Positions 7,905 to 17,237 of a stretch of DNA of 35,517 nt are shown here, piece by piece. The position numbers were made by a program, and so were the translations under genes. The number at the start of each line of letters is the position of its first letter. Position 1 is the first letter of the stretch. Under the pieces are notes generated by a model. It did no database searches and was not told the DNA's origin. It saw only the letters and a list, made by a program, of their open reading frames with translations. The DNA is taken from the NCBI GenBank assembly GCA_028598985.1, contig JAQRMV010000018.1:1-35517 (forward strand), in the 5' to 3' direction. Source of the DNA: Gammaproteobacteria bacterium. GTDB lineage: Bacteria; Pseudomonadota; Gammaproteobacteria; Pseudomonadales; Balneatricaceae.

Positions 7905-10143
7905 TACACAGGATAAAATAACCCAGCTGTCGTTATCGGGTGTGACCTGCGCAGGCTGCGTGGGGCGTATTGAAAAAGCGCTTAACCAAGCACCGGGAGT
8001 GGAGGCTGCTCAAGTTAACTTCGCTAACCGTACTGCAGAAATAAGCGGTGGCGATGCCCAACAGCTTATCAAGGCTGTGCAAGATGCAGGTTACGATGCC
8101 AAGGTAATCCTAGACCCAGCGCTTGCTGAAGAACAGCAAGCCACGGAGTTACGACAGCTTTTAATACGCCGTGCTTGGTATGCATTTTTTGGGGTGGGTT
8201 TAGGCCTTGGTTTGATGTTCTTTGGTATGGAAGTAACAGACCCGCTACTGCTTCGAGCCATTGGTTGGCTGACCTTAATAATGATGTTGATGACTGGCGA
8301 GCATTTTTATAAGAGCGGCTTTAAGGCCCTCAAGTCTGGCCATGCCAATATGGATACACTCATTGCAATAGGCACAAGTGCCGCCTGGCTGTATTCTATT
8401 TTAGTGGTTTACCTGCCAAGTATTTTTCCCGAGGCTGCACGGGGAGTGTATTTTGAAGCCGCTGTGATGATTATTGGCTTGGTTAACTTAGGCCAAGCCT
8501 TAGAAATGCGGGCTCGCAGTAAAACGCAATCTAGTTTGAAAAACCTGCTTGGCTTACGTCCTAGCCATGCCTGTTTAGTTGGGCGTAGTGGTGAAATTGT
8601 TGGAGATGAGGCACAGGTTAATATAGTGCAAGTTAAAGTGGGGGACTTGTTGCGCATTAAACCAGGAGAGCGAGTACCCGTAGATGGTGTTGTAACACAA
8701 GGTGAAAGCTATTTTGATGAGGCCATGCTTACTGGTGAGCCTATGCCGGTGATTAAACAGGTGGGTGACGAGTTGGTGGCAGGCACTATAAATGGCCAAG
8801 GTAGCGTAATTTATGAGGCCACACGCGTAGGCAGCGACACCGCCTTAGCCCACATTATTGAAATGGTTCGCCAAGCACAAAATAGTAAACCGCCCATCAG
8901 CCAGTTAGCTGATAAAGTGGCGGCCATTTTTGTGCCCGTGGTGATTGTGATTGCGGTGTTAACTGCACTGGCGTGGTATTTCTTTGGCCCTCAACCAGCG
9001 CTCACCTATAGCTTGGTCAGTGCGGTGGCAGTGCTCATTATTGCTTGTCCATGTGCTTTGGGTTTGGCTACACCTATTTCGGTAATGATTGGTGTAGGCA
9101 AAGCGGCGCAAATGGGTGTGTTAGTGCGTAACGCGCAAGCGTTGCAACTGGCTAGTAAGATTGATTGGGTGGTGTTAGATAAAACAGGCACTATTACCCA
9201 GGGCCATCCTAGCGTAGAAGACTACGCGGTTTTTAATGGCGCAGACAAGGTTCAAAGCTTGGCTATTGCTGTCGCTATAGAGCAGGCATCAGAACACCCC
9301 ATAGCCATGGCTATTGTGGATTATTGCCAACAACAAGCTGGGTTTAATACATCTAATTCTGCACTGCTTGCTAGCGCTATAAAAAACTTTAGCGCAGTGC
9401 AGGGTATGGGGGTGGTGAGTGATGAGTACATGATGGGGAATGTGAAATTAATGCAAACCCATCAGGTTGACCTAGCCTCGGCTCAAGGTTGGTTGGCAAC
9501 ACAGGAAAAGGCCGCCCGTACTCTGGTATTGTTGGCCCATAAAGGCCTATTAATAGGTGCATTTGCGCTGGAAGATGCGCTGCAACAAGATAGTGTTAAT
9601 GCCATAAAGCGACTTAAAGCCGAAGGCATTAAGGTGATGATGTTAACGGGCGATAATAAGGCAACGGCACAACATGTAGCTGGTTTGGTCGCAGTGGATG
9701 ACTATGCTGCACAACTAATGCCCACAGACAAGCTGAATAAAATCAAACAGTTACAGGGTATGGGCCAGGTGGTGGCTATGGTGGGTGATGGTATTAACGA
9801 TGCGCCCGCCTTAAGCCAAGCTAATGTGGGTTTTGCGATGGGGCAAGGCACTGATGTAGCCATTGAAAGTGCAGATTTGTGTTTGCTTAACAGCTCGTTG
9901 CATGGCGTGGCCGATGCCATTGAGTTAAGTAACGCGACTTTGCGCAATATTAAGCAAAATTTATGGGGTGCATTTGCTTACAACACCTTGGGTATTCCTA
10001 TAGCGGCTGGGGTGTTGTTTCCCCTCACCGGCATGTTACTTAGCCCCATGTTGGCGGCTTTAGCCATGTCTTTGTCGTCGGTCACGGTGGTCACCAACGC
10101 TAATCGACTACGTTGGTTTAAACCCAGTCCTCGGGTTAATTAA
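7894..10143 (+). CDS. copA: Copper-exporting P1B-type ATPase CopA
   Basis: This is a 749-aa inner-membrane Cu(I) exporter. It has one N-terminal metal-binding domain (CAGC at residues 19-22), then eight expected membrane segments. The CPC transport motif is at 385-387, the phosphorylated aspartate is D429 (DKTGT), the SEHPIA motif lies in the nucleotide domain, and GDGINDAP starts at 631. Many gammaproteobacterial CopA proteins have two metal-binding domains, but this has one. GAGG at 7881-7884 favours the ATG at 7894 over an in-frame TTG at 7885. It overlaps the regulator by 11 nt and shares its metal-responsive promoter. Confidence 0.95.
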   Translation: MTSNTQDKITQLSLSGVTCAGCVGRIEKALNQAPGVEAAQVNFANRTAEISGGDAQQLIKAVQDAGYDAKVILDPALAEEQQATELRQLLIRRAWYAFFGVGLGLGLMFFGMEVTDPLLLRAIGWLTLIMMLMTGEHFYKSGFKALKSGHANMDTLIAIGTSAAWLYSILVVYLPSIFPEAARGVYFEAAVMIIGLVNLGQALEMRARSKTQSSLKNLLGLRPSHACLVGRSGEIVGDEAQVNIVQVKVGDLLRIKPGERVPVDGVVTQGESYFDEAMLTGEPMPVIKQVGDELVAGTINGQGSVIYEATRVGSDTALAHIIEMVRQAQNSKPPISQLADKVAAIFVPVVIVIAVLTALAWYFFGPQPALTYSLVSAVAVLIIACPCALGLATPISVMIGVGKAAQMGVLVRNAQALQLASKIDWVVLDKTGTITQGHPSVEDYAVFNGADKVQSLAIAVAIEQASEHPIAMAIVDYCQQQAGFNTSNSALLASAIKNFSAVQGMGVVSDEYMMGNVKLMQTHQVDLASAQGWLATQEKAARTLVLLAHKGLLIGAFALEDALQQDSVNAIKRLKAEGIKVMMLTGDNKATAQHVAGLVAVDDYAAQLMPTDKLNKIKQLQGMGQVVAMVGDGINDAPALSQANVGFAMGQGTDVAIESADLCLLNSSLHGVADAIELSNATLRNIKQNLWGAFAYNTLGIPIAAGVLFPLTGMLLSPMLAALAMSLSSVTVVTNANRLRWFKPSPRVN

Positions 10144-11048
10144 AAGACTTGTGGCTGAGGGTGTCTACGGCGTGCGCCAATGGCCTGTACCATGACGCCC
10201 AACATAATGATGCTACCGCCTACTAAGGTCCAATAACCAGGGTGCTCGTTAAACGCTAGCCATACCCACACCGGGCTGAGAATAACCTCAAGCATGGTTA
10301 ATAGGGTTAATTCTGCTGCGGGTACATGTTTGGAGCCGGTAATGAACAGGGCCATAGCTAAACCCATTTGAAAAAATCCAAGGGCTAAACAAATGGTTAA
10401 ATCATTCCAACTGATACTGAAATCATCTATAGAGAGGGCGGCCACGGTCATTGAGAACAGCCCGGCAACTAGGGCTGCAGGAAGCATATCGTTGTCTTTG
10501 CCCCGGCGCATAATGACGCTAAACGTGGCATAACAAATAGCCATCATTAGGGCAAACCCCATACCCACAAGGCCATCACCACTGAGCTCGTTGCCTACCA
10601 TAACGCTTACGCCCACACTGGTGAGGGCAATGGCGGCCCAAGTCCGCTTTTTAACCCGCTCACCCAATATAATCCACCCTAACAAGGCAGCTATAAACGG
10701 CGAGGCACTTAACAAAAAGGTAACGTTAGCTACGCTGGTGTGTAGCAGGGCAAAAATATTGCCAAAGAAAGAGGCCCCCATAAATAGGCCTGCCAAAATA
10801 CTTAGGCGACTGGTGCGTTTAAGCGGAGCCACAAGGCTGCCTTTGTTGCGCCATGCGATAACCATAAGCATGGTTAAGACGAGGCCAATAGACCGAAAAA
10901 ATACAATGTGCCAACCTGATGCGGCATCTACATAACGCACACCGATACCAGCGGTGCTCCACAATAGACCACATACAATTACCATAATGGCGCCATTTCG
11001 GTAAGCATTGTCTGGGGACAAAGTTGCAGCAGAGTTGGGTTGTGTCAT
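10140..11048 (-). CDS. EamA/DMT-family membrane transporter
   Basis: This 302-aa protein has about ten hydrophobic segments arranged as two EamA repeats (for example TAGIGVRYVDAASGWHIVFF in the first and the LTLLTMLEVILSPVWVW block in the second). The family exports metabolites or amino acids, and the substrate here is unknown. GGAGG sits directly before the ATG at 11048, which also overlaps the stop of the upstream cytochrome gene as ATGA, so the two form an operon. Its stop overlaps the converging copA stop by 4 nt. Confidence 0.85.
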   Translation of the reverse strand: MTQPNSAATLSPDNAYRNGAIMVIVCGLLWSTAGIGVRYVDAASGWHIVFFRSIGLVLTMLMVIAWRNKGSLVAPLKRTSRLSILAGLFMGASFFGNIFALLHTSVANVTFLLSASPFIAALLGWIILGERVKKRTWAAIALTSVGVSVMVGNELSGDGLVGMGFALMMAICYATFSVIMRRGKDNDMLPAALVAGLFSMTVAALSIDDFSISWNDLTICLALGFFQMGLAMALFITGSKHVPAAELTLLTMLEVILSPVWVWLAFNEHPGYWTLVGGSIIMLGVMVQAIGARRRHPQPQVF

Positions 11049-11467
11049 CGATGTGCCTCCGACCATGCCTTATAAGTGGCGGCAGGCCACTGGCTTTGTG
11101 TCCACGCCAAAATAGAGATTATTTCATGCTGGGTTAAGGTGCCTTTCCATGACGGCATATTGCCGCGCCCGTTAATCACTGTGTGGGTGAGATCGGCAAG
11201 GGAGTGGTGCCAAGAGTGGCCACTGCCGTTGAGAGGTGGCGCACCGCGTACGCCTGCAGCGTTAGGTTGCATCCAATTGATCGCACCTTGGGCCTCGGTA
11301 CCGTGGCAAGCCGCACAGTGGTCTGCAAACAAACTTGAACCTTGGATTACTTGGGCAGTGCTGTACCATTTTGAAGATTGATCTTGCTTGGCTAAATAGC
11401 TGTAGGTGCTTAATGAAGCGACTAGAACTAAACCGGCAACGAGTACTAAATTTTGAGTCTTTGTCAT
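11045..11467 (-). CDS. Membrane-anchored or exported c-type cytochrome
   Basis: This 140-aa protein has an N-terminal hydrophobic segment (about residues 6-22, lacking a clear cleavage site) and one heme motif, CAACHGTEAQG. A downstream Met in GRGNMPSW is the likely axial ligand. It is a class I cytochrome c resembling those attached to terminal oxidases or copper-resistance loci. In-frame upstream ATGs at 11485 and 11518 are possible, but 11467 gives a compact signal anchor. It is followed by the EamA gene with a 4-nt overlap. It is the fourth cytochrome c within 6 kb around the copper genes. Confidence 0.8.
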   Translation of the reverse strand: MTKTQNLVLVAGLVLVASLSTYSYLAKQDQSSKWYSTAQVIQGSSLFADHCAACHGTEAQGAINWMQPNAAGVRGAPPLNGSGHSWHHSLADLTHTVINGRGNMPSWKGTLTQHEIISILAWTQSQWPAATYKAWSEAHR

Positions 11468-11550
11468 GGTTGAATATAAGTTCATGAATTCACATTGCGG
11501 CACTATATACCAAGCCACTTGTCAGGGTCTACTATTGGTGGATTGATTGA

Positions 11551-11579
11551 TTGTTCTAGGGGGGGAATTATTTTATAAT
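11551..11579 (+). promoter_or_regulatory. Candidate sigma-70 promoter for the glycosylation operon
   Basis: TTGTTC (11551-11556) and a perfect TATAAT (11574-11579) are separated by 17 bp. The site lies 43 bp upstream of the gtrA-like start, in a short AT-rich gap with a run of seven Gs in the spacer. Confidence 0.5.
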
Positions 11580-11622
11580 TTTGCAGTCTTAGCTCCATTA
11601 ATATTCAGATGTGGCCCCTACC

Positions 11623-12036
11623 ATGGCAGTGACTTCATCACTCTTAAACCTAGTTAAATTAGTGCTGCGTTTTTTGGTAAGCGGCGGTATTGCTACGGTA
11701 GTGCATTGGGCTACGCTGTGGGGCCTTGTGAGTTTGCAAATAAACGCCGTGATAGCCTCCAGTATTGGTGCTTTGGTTGGTGCTGTAGTGAACTATTTTT
11801 TACAGTACTTTTTTGCCTTCAAAACTAAACGTGGGCATAAAAAAGCCGTGCTGGCATATATCCCATCGGTCACCGTAAGCTGGTTGTTGAATTTGGGTTT
11901 ATTTTATAGTCTGTATGGCACCTTATTTTCAGTGCCTATGTTTGCAGACCCTCTGTTAGCTCAAGTGGCGACTACAGGGGTAGTAATGGTGGTTAATTTC
12001 TTGTTATATAAGAAGGTTGTTTTTCGTGAAAAATAA
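11623..12036 (+). CDS. GtrA family membrane protein
   Basis: This small (137-aa) protein has four membrane segments and the GtrA pattern (LRFLVSGGIATVVHWATLW near the N-terminus, NYFLQYFFAFK in the middle, VVNFLLYKKVVF at the end). GtrA proteins are thought to flip undecaprenyl-phosphate-linked sugars, working with a GtrB-type glycosyltransferase. The next gene is exactly such an enzyme and overlaps by 11 nt. A GTG at 11611 in frame is an alternative start. Confidence 0.88.
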   Translation: MAVTSSLLNLVKLVLRFLVSGGIATVVHWATLWGLVSLQINAVIASSIGALVGAVVNYFLQYFFAFKTKRGHKKAVLAYIPSVTVSWLLNLGLFYSLYGTLFSVPMFADPLLAQVATTGVVMVVNFLLYKKVVFREK

Positions 12037-13057
12037 AACACATAGTCAAGATGTAATGGCAGATTTAGCCAGCGTGTCGCCGGTGATTTCTTTAGTTATT
12101 CCGGTGTATAACGAGATGGCGGTATTGCCTTTGCTGTTTGAGCGGGTAAGGACAGTTATGGCTGGCCTAGACTTGAGTTATGAGTTGGTGATGGTGGACG
12201 ATGGCAGTAAAGATTCCAGCGCCAGCTACCTTGTAGAGCAAGCTCAAACGGATGAGCGTGTAACGGCTGTTATTTTGTCTCGTAATTTTGGTAAGGAAGC
12301 GGCTTTGTCTGCGGGTTTAGAGCAAGCCCAGGGCCAAGCTATTATTGTGCTTGATGCAGATTTACAAAACCCACCCGAATTGATTCCTGAAATGTTAGAA
12401 AAATGGCGTGAAGGGGCAGACATTGTAGCCATGAAGCGGCGTGATCGAGAGGGCGAGTCATGGGCCAAAAAAATAGGTTCTTATTGCTATTACCGTATTA
12501 TGAACCGTATTACTGGGTCCATGAACATTCCAGAAGACACAGGTGACTTTCGTTTAATGAGCCGCAGGTCATTGGATTCTTTAAATCGGTTGCCAGAACG
12601 AAACCGCTATATGAAGGGCCTTTTTGCATGGGTGGGCTATCCCACACATGTAATGGAATATGATGTGGCAGACCGTGCGGCCGGTGAAACCAAATGGAAT
12701 TACTTCAGCCTATTTAGCTTGGCATTTGAAGGCATTACTTCTTTTTCGGTAGCGCCACTAAGGGCTATGGTTGTATTAGGCTTAGTTACGGCAATCCTAG
12801 GTGGATTGTTTGGCTCATGGATTGTGTTTAAAACCCTTGCTTTTGGTAATGACCTTGATGGTTATCCATCTATTATTGCAATGATTACCTTCTTAGGGGG
12901 GGTGCAGTTGCTGTCTATAGGTGTGTTGGGCGAATACGTAGGCAAAACTTATTTTGAGGCCAAGCAAAGGCCGTTATTTATTATTCAAGATGTGGTGCAA
13001 ATGCCCAATACATCGGCAGTGCAACACGCTTCTTCTGAAGCAGGGAACCCCAGTTAA
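12026..13057 (+). CDS. Family 2 glycosyltransferase, polyprenyl-phosphate type (GtrB/DPM1-like)
   Basis: This is a 343-aa membrane glycosyltransferase. The GT-A catalytic domain shows VIPVYNEMAVLP, VDDGSKDSS and the DXD-like LDADLQNPPE, followed by RRDREGESWAKK. Two C-terminal hydrophobic hairpins anchor it. It should transfer a sugar from a nucleotide donor to undecaprenyl phosphate. AGAAGG 10 nt upstream supports the GTG start at 12026; a TTG at 12017 is also in frame. Its TAA overlaps the next ATG by one base. Confidence 0.9.
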   Translation: MKNKTHSQDVMADLASVSPVISLVIPVYNEMAVLPLLFERVRTVMAGLDLSYELVMVDDGSKDSSASYLVEQAQTDERVTAVILSRNFGKEAALSAGLEQAQGQAIIVLDADLQNPPELIPEMLEKWREGADIVAMKRRDREGESWAKKIGSYCYYRIMNRITGSMNIPEDTGDFRLMSRRSLDSLNRLPERNRYMKGLFAWVGYPTHVMEYDVADRAAGETKWNYFSLFSLAFEGITSFSVAPLRAMVVLGLVTAILGGLFGSWIVFKTLAFGNDLDGYPSIIAMITFLGGVQLLSIGVLGEYVGKTYFEAKQRPLFIIQDVVQMPNTSAVQHASSEAGNPS

Positions 13058-14508
13058 TGTTACAACGAACTAATATAATATGGTTGTTAGGCACGCTATT
13101 GTTGGTGCGGCTATTAGCCATGGTGGTTATACCATTGGCCGATACTACGGAGCCTAGGTACGCCGAAATTGCTCGTTTAATGATGACCACTAACGACTGG
13201 ATTACGCCTTGGTTTGAGCCGGGGGTGCCATTTTGGGGCAAACCCCCATTGTCGTTTTGGGCGCAAGCACTCTCCTTTAAATTATTTGGGATCAACGAAT
13301 TTGCAGGCCGCTTACCAGCTTTGTTAGCCTTCATTGCAACGGCTTGGATGCTGTGTCGCCTGGCTGTGAATGTGATGAATACGCAGGTGGGTTATGCCAG
13401 TTTGGCAGTATATTGTGGCATGGTGCTTACTTTTTTGGCGGCCGGTACAGTGATGACTGACCCTTATCTTACGCTGGGCACCACATGGGCTATGGTGGCC
13501 TTTTACTTGGCGCCAAAAGAAAATGTATGGTATTGGCGCTACGGGTTTTTTATTGGTTTAGGTATTGGTTTATTAGCCAAAGGCCCGCTGGCCATTGTGA
13601 TCAGCGGCGCTCCGATAGGTGTTTGGGTGTTACTTCAGGGTAAGCTGATGTTTTACCTTCGCGCTATGCCGTGGATTCGCGGCACCCTGCTGATGTTGGC
13701 CATTGCTTTGCCTTGGTACATATTAGCCGAACTAAAGACCCCCGGGTTTCTAAACTACTTTATCGTAGGTGAGCACTTTATGCGTTTTATAGATCCTGGC
13801 TGGATGGGTGATCTCTATGGCCATGCCCATAAAGAGCCTAAAGGCATGATTTGGATTCACTGGTTGGCTGGTTCTGCGCCGTGGGGTCCGTTAGCGCTAT
13901 TACTATTAGTAGGCCACCTGCTTAAAGCAAACTGGCGTAACACCCTATGGCAGGCGGTTAAACAGCCTGCTGTGACCTACGTGCTGTTATGGGCGCTAGT
14001 CACCCCCGTGTTCTTTACACCTGCCGGTAATGTGATCTGGACTTACGTGTTGCCATCTATGCCAGCTTTTGCCTTACTGATGGGTTGGGCTATGGTGGCA
14101 TTGACTAAGGGCCAAAAATGGCGCCAATTTGGCTTCACCCTTGTCATGTGGATGGTGCCTGTTGGGGCGCTGGTATTTAGTTTGCTCATTGCTAATAACA
14201 ACGATCTAATGAAAACCGAAAAACGTATTGCTCAATATGTTGCAGAACAACCGCAAAATGGCGACACTCATAACTGGAACCGCCTGTATTATTTAGGTTC
14301 TGAGTTAGAGTTTTCGGCCCGCTTTTATACCCATGACAAAGCTAAGCCTGTGCAGTTGGATCAGCTGGAAAACTTGGCCAAACAACAGCAAGGCGTATAT
14401 GTGGCGATACCTACGGATCGTTGGGGAACCACGGCAGCTCACTTTGGTGTAAGGCTAGAACCGCGGATAGAAAATATGCGTTTTAAGCTAGCTTTCCTTA
14501 AACTTTAA
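13057..14508 (+). CDS. ArnT-like GT39/GT83 glycosyltransferase
   Basis: This is a 483-aa polytopic membrane enzyme. Its first periplasmic loop has the ArnT/PMT hallmark DTTEPRYAEIARLM and then FWGKPPLSFW. The family moves a sugar from a polyprenyl-phosphate carrier to lipid A, another lipid or protein on the periplasmic side. With the upstream GtrA flippase and GtrB-like transferase it forms a complete three-step envelope glycosylation module. The acceptor and sugar cannot be predicted: no arnA/B/D genes are present, so aminoarabinose is not implied. Its stop overlaps the converging glpD stop by 4 nt. Confidence 0.9.
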   Translation: MLQRTNIIWLLGTLLLVRLLAMVVIPLADTTEPRYAEIARLMMTTNDWITPWFEPGVPFWGKPPLSFWAQALSFKLFGINEFAGRLPALLAFIATAWMLCRLAVNVMNTQVGYASLAVYCGMVLTFLAAGTVMTDPYLTLGTTWAMVAFYLAPKENVWYWRYGFFIGLGIGLLAKGPLAIVISGAPIGVWVLLQGKLMFYLRAMPWIRGTLLMLAIALPWYILAELKTPGFLNYFIVGEHFMRFIDPGWMGDLYGHAHKEPKGMIWIHWLAGSAPWGPLALLLLVGHLLKANWRNTLWQAVKQPAVTYVLLWALVTPVFFTPAGNVIWTYVLPSMPAFALLMGWAMVALTKGQKWRQFGFTLVMWMVPVGALVFSLLIANNNDLMKTEKRIAQYVAEQPQNGDTHNWNRLYYLGSELEFSARFYTHDKAKPVQLDQLENLAKQQQGVYVAIPTDRWGTTAAHFGVRLEPRIENMRFKLAFLKL

Positions 14509-16022
14509 GCGCGCTGATTAAGCCACTCCCCTAGAGCGTGGCTTTGTTGGGCACTGAATTTCAATCCCAATTTTGTGCGTCGCCATAAAATGTCTTCGGC
14601 GGTCATGGCGAATTCGTATTGTCTTAACCAAGTCACTTCGGCCTGAGTGAGGGTGTGGCCAAAATCTATCCCTAGATCTTGGAGATGTTGGGCCCTATTA
14701 AGAATCACCGTGGCATTAGTGCCGTAGGTATTGATTAAGCGTTTGGCCCAAGCCGGTGTTAAAAACACATAATCCCTCTCAAGTTTTTCCTGCAACTGCG
14801 GTTTATCTTGAATTAAAAAATTACCGCCTGGCAAAGGGGCGTGGTCTGTCCAAGCCTTACCCATATGGGGTAAAAACTCTTTAATGGGTTTTAACGCAGT
14901 TTCCGCAAGCTTTCTATAGGTGGTAATCTTGCCGCCAAATATGTTGATCAGTGGTGCGCCTAATGTTTGGTTAAGGGACACCACATAATCACGTGTGGCT
15001 TCACTGGCTTTGCTCGCACCGTCATCAAATAAAGGCCGCACACCTGAATAGGTCCAAACGATGTCTGCATGGGTAATAGGCTGGGCAAAATACTCATTGG
15101 CTAAGGCTAATAAATAGTCGCTTTCTGTGGCACTGCATACGGCCGTTTCTGGCGCATTGGGGTGGTCTTGGTCTGTGGTGCCAATCAGGGTGTAATCTTC
15201 TTCGTAGGGAATAGCAAAAGCAATGCGTTGGTCGCTGGATTGGAAAAAATAGGCACGATCATGCTCAAACAACCGCTTAACCACAATGTGGCTGCCACGA
15301 ACTAAGCGAATTTTATGCTCAGACTGAGTACCTAAGTTGTCTTCAATAACCTGGTTAATCCACGGGCCAGAAGCATTAATGATGGTTTTAGCGCTGACGG
15401 TACGCTGTTGTTTGGTGATGGAGTCGAGTAGGGTAATATGCCAAAGGCCACTTTTGGTGACGGCATTCACTACCTGGGCTCGAGTCATAATGTGGGCGCT
15501 CAAAGCGGCAGCGTCTTGCGCATTAAGGGCCACTAGTCTGGCGTCTTGAACCCAGCAATCAGAGTATTCAAAGGCGATGTTGTAGTTTGGCTTTAGGGCT
15601 TGGCCAATAACATGATGACGCAACTTTAGCGTACGCGTTGCCGGTAATAGCTTACGGCCACCTAGGTGATCGTATATAAACAAACCTAACCGTACTAGCC
15701 AAGCGGGGCGAATGCCTTTTACATGGGGCAGTACAAAACGCATGGGCCAGCTGATGTGGGGCATGTTATGCAATAACACTTCGCGTTCTTTTAAGGCTTG
15801 GCGCACAAGACTAAATTGGTAAAATTCGAGATAACGTAAACCGCCATGGAACAGTTTGGTAGAAGCGGATGAAGTGCCTTGGGCCAGGTCATCTTTTTCA
15901 GCTAGGGCCACACTTAGCCCGCGCCCCGCCGCATCACGCGCAATGCCACAGCCGTTAACACCTCCGCCAATAATAAAAATATCGTAAAGGGGCAGTGTTT
16001 GGGAGGCGTGGGTGTTGATCAT
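14505..16022 (-). CDS. glpD: Aerobic glycerol-3-phosphate dehydrogenase
   Basis: This is a 505-aa membrane-associated flavoenzyme oxidising sn-glycerol 3-phosphate to dihydroxyacetone phosphate, with electrons passing to quinone. The N-terminal IFIIGGGVNGCGIARDAAGR is the FAD-binding fold, followed by GTSSASTKLFHGGLRYLE, a strong GlpD signature, and IFGGKITTYRKLAE near residue 365. Its length matches the E. coli enzyme (501 aa). A TTG at 16064 would add 14 residues, and the ATG at 16022 is preferred. It lies 43 bp downstream of torT on the same strand, without glpK or glpF nearby. Confidence 0.93.
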   Translation of the reverse strand: MINTHASQTLPLYDIFIIGGGVNGCGIARDAAGRGLSVALAEKDDLAQGTSSASTKLFHGGLRYLEFYQFSLVRQALKEREVLLHNMPHISWPMRFVLPHVKGIRPAWLVRLGLFIYDHLGGRKLLPATRTLKLRHHVIGQALKPNYNIAFEYSDCWVQDARLVALNAQDAAALSAHIMTRAQVVNAVTKSGLWHITLLDSITKQQRTVSAKTIINASGPWINQVIEDNLGTQSEHKIRLVRGSHIVVKRLFEHDRAYFFQSSDQRIAFAIPYEEDYTLIGTTDQDHPNAPETAVCSATESDYLLALANEYFAQPITHADIVWTYSGVRPLFDDGASKASEATRDYVVSLNQTLGAPLINIFGGKITTYRKLAETALKPIKEFLPHMGKAWTDHAPLPGGNFLIQDKPQLQEKLERDYVFLTPAWAKRLINTYGTNATVILNRAQHLQDLGIDFGHTLTQAEVTWLRQYEFAMTAEDILWRRTKLGLKFSAQQSHALGEWLNQRA

Positions 16023-16065
16023 AGTTTCTATGGTGTCTTTATTGGGTTGTAGTGACGGTTGCAAT

Positions 16066-17133
16066 TTAGGGGTTAGCTATCACTTCGTAAGTAGGCCAAA
16101 AAGAAGCCGGTGCGAGTGAGTCCGTGGTGTTGAATTGGCTTACATTTTGTTGGTCAATCATTAATATACGTGGGCTCAAGTGTGGCTCGGTGAGTTGGCC
16201 CTCCAAAATTCGAACAGCTTGATCCACAGCCAAGCGGCCCTGTAGTACTGGAGAGTCGGTAGGCGCTGCTAAAATATGGCCGCGTTTTATACCCCGAAAT
16301 ACGTTATGGGTAAAGTAGGTCGATATAATGTTTATTTCACCTCGTAATTTACGGTTAAGTAGCTCACTCACAGCAGCATCAGCGGTTAAGGCGGTGCCGA
16401 CAATGTAATCAAAGTCGCTACTTTCCTCCAGCACTTCCTGGACTAAATTACGCTGAATTTCTTTACCGGTATCGCCCCATTTTACGGCAACGATACTCAC
16501 GCCTGAGCCTTTTATGGCATCGCGAAATCCTGCATCAATGAACTGCACCCAGCCCGATTCCTTAGGGCCAGGAAACCAAGCCACTTTGGCTTCCTTAGTG
16601 CCTTTTGTGGGGTGGCGTTGAGCAAGATACGCCCCCACTTTTTGGCCCATACTATACCAAGACACACCAGCCTTAGCGCTTATACCTATGTTTTCAATAT
16701 CGTTTACTGCAGCAATAACAGGGATGGTTTGAGCTATTCTACGAATGCTAGGGGACAAGCCATTAAATGACACTGTACCCACAAGAATGGCATCACTCGC
16801 GGCTTGTTCACAGTGTTTAAGCTGTTGTATTTGGGTACTGAGCTGAGGATACCCACCCGCCTCCAATACGGTCATGTTTATACCTAAACGTTTTACTTCT
16901 TCCACCATGCCGTAGTTTACACTCAGCCAATATGGGTCCTTTAGGTGAGGGTAAGTTACACACAGGCGCCATGCACTACTCGTTTCAGTAATGGGTTCAT
17001 ACGCCAATGAGCGAATACTCCCTTGGTAGTTAAATGGGGGGTCCCACGCCACAAGATCCCAGGCAGCATAAGCTGAGCCGGTAATATTCAGGCATAAAAT
17101 CAAACTTAAACAGTGTTTTAAACGGGAAATCAT
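16066..17133 (-). CDS. torT: TMAO-sensing periplasmic binding protein TorT
   Basis: This 355-aa exported protein has a signal peptide (residues 1-23, ending SAYA) and a periplasmic-binding-protein type I fold. The stretch TYPHLKDPYWLSVNYGMVEE matches TorT closely, and the length is near the E. coli protein (342 aa). TorT binds TMAO and presents it to the sensor domain of the TorS kinase. It is divergent from torS across about 100 bp. That gap holds a weak tor-box-like CTGATTCATTT (with one extra base) near 17150. No torCAD reductase operon is in the window. Confidence 0.9.
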   Translation of the reverse strand: MISRLKHCLSLILCLNITGSAYAAWDLVAWDPPFNYQGSIRSLAYEPITETSSAWRLCVTYPHLKDPYWLSVNYGMVEEVKRLGINMTVLEAGGYPQLSTQIQQLKHCEQAASDAILVGTVSFNGLSPSIRRIAQTIPVIAAVNDIENIGISAKAGVSWYSMGQKVGAYLAQRHPTKGTKEAKVAWFPGPKESGWVQFIDAGFRDAIKGSGVSIVAVKWGDTGKEIQRNLVQEVLEESSDFDYIVGTALTADAAVSELLNRKLRGEINIISTYFTHNVFRGIKRGHILAAPTDSPVLQGRLAVDQAVRILEGQLTEPHLSPRILMIDQQNVSQFNTTDSLAPASFWPTYEVIANP

Positions 17134-17237
17134 GGTGTTAACTATCTTGACTGATTCATTTAAGGGTTAAAAGCGGCTGCGGTACCGATGGTTATTGTGG
17201 TATTTTACGCCTACGTTAGTCTACCTTTTGAGTGCCT

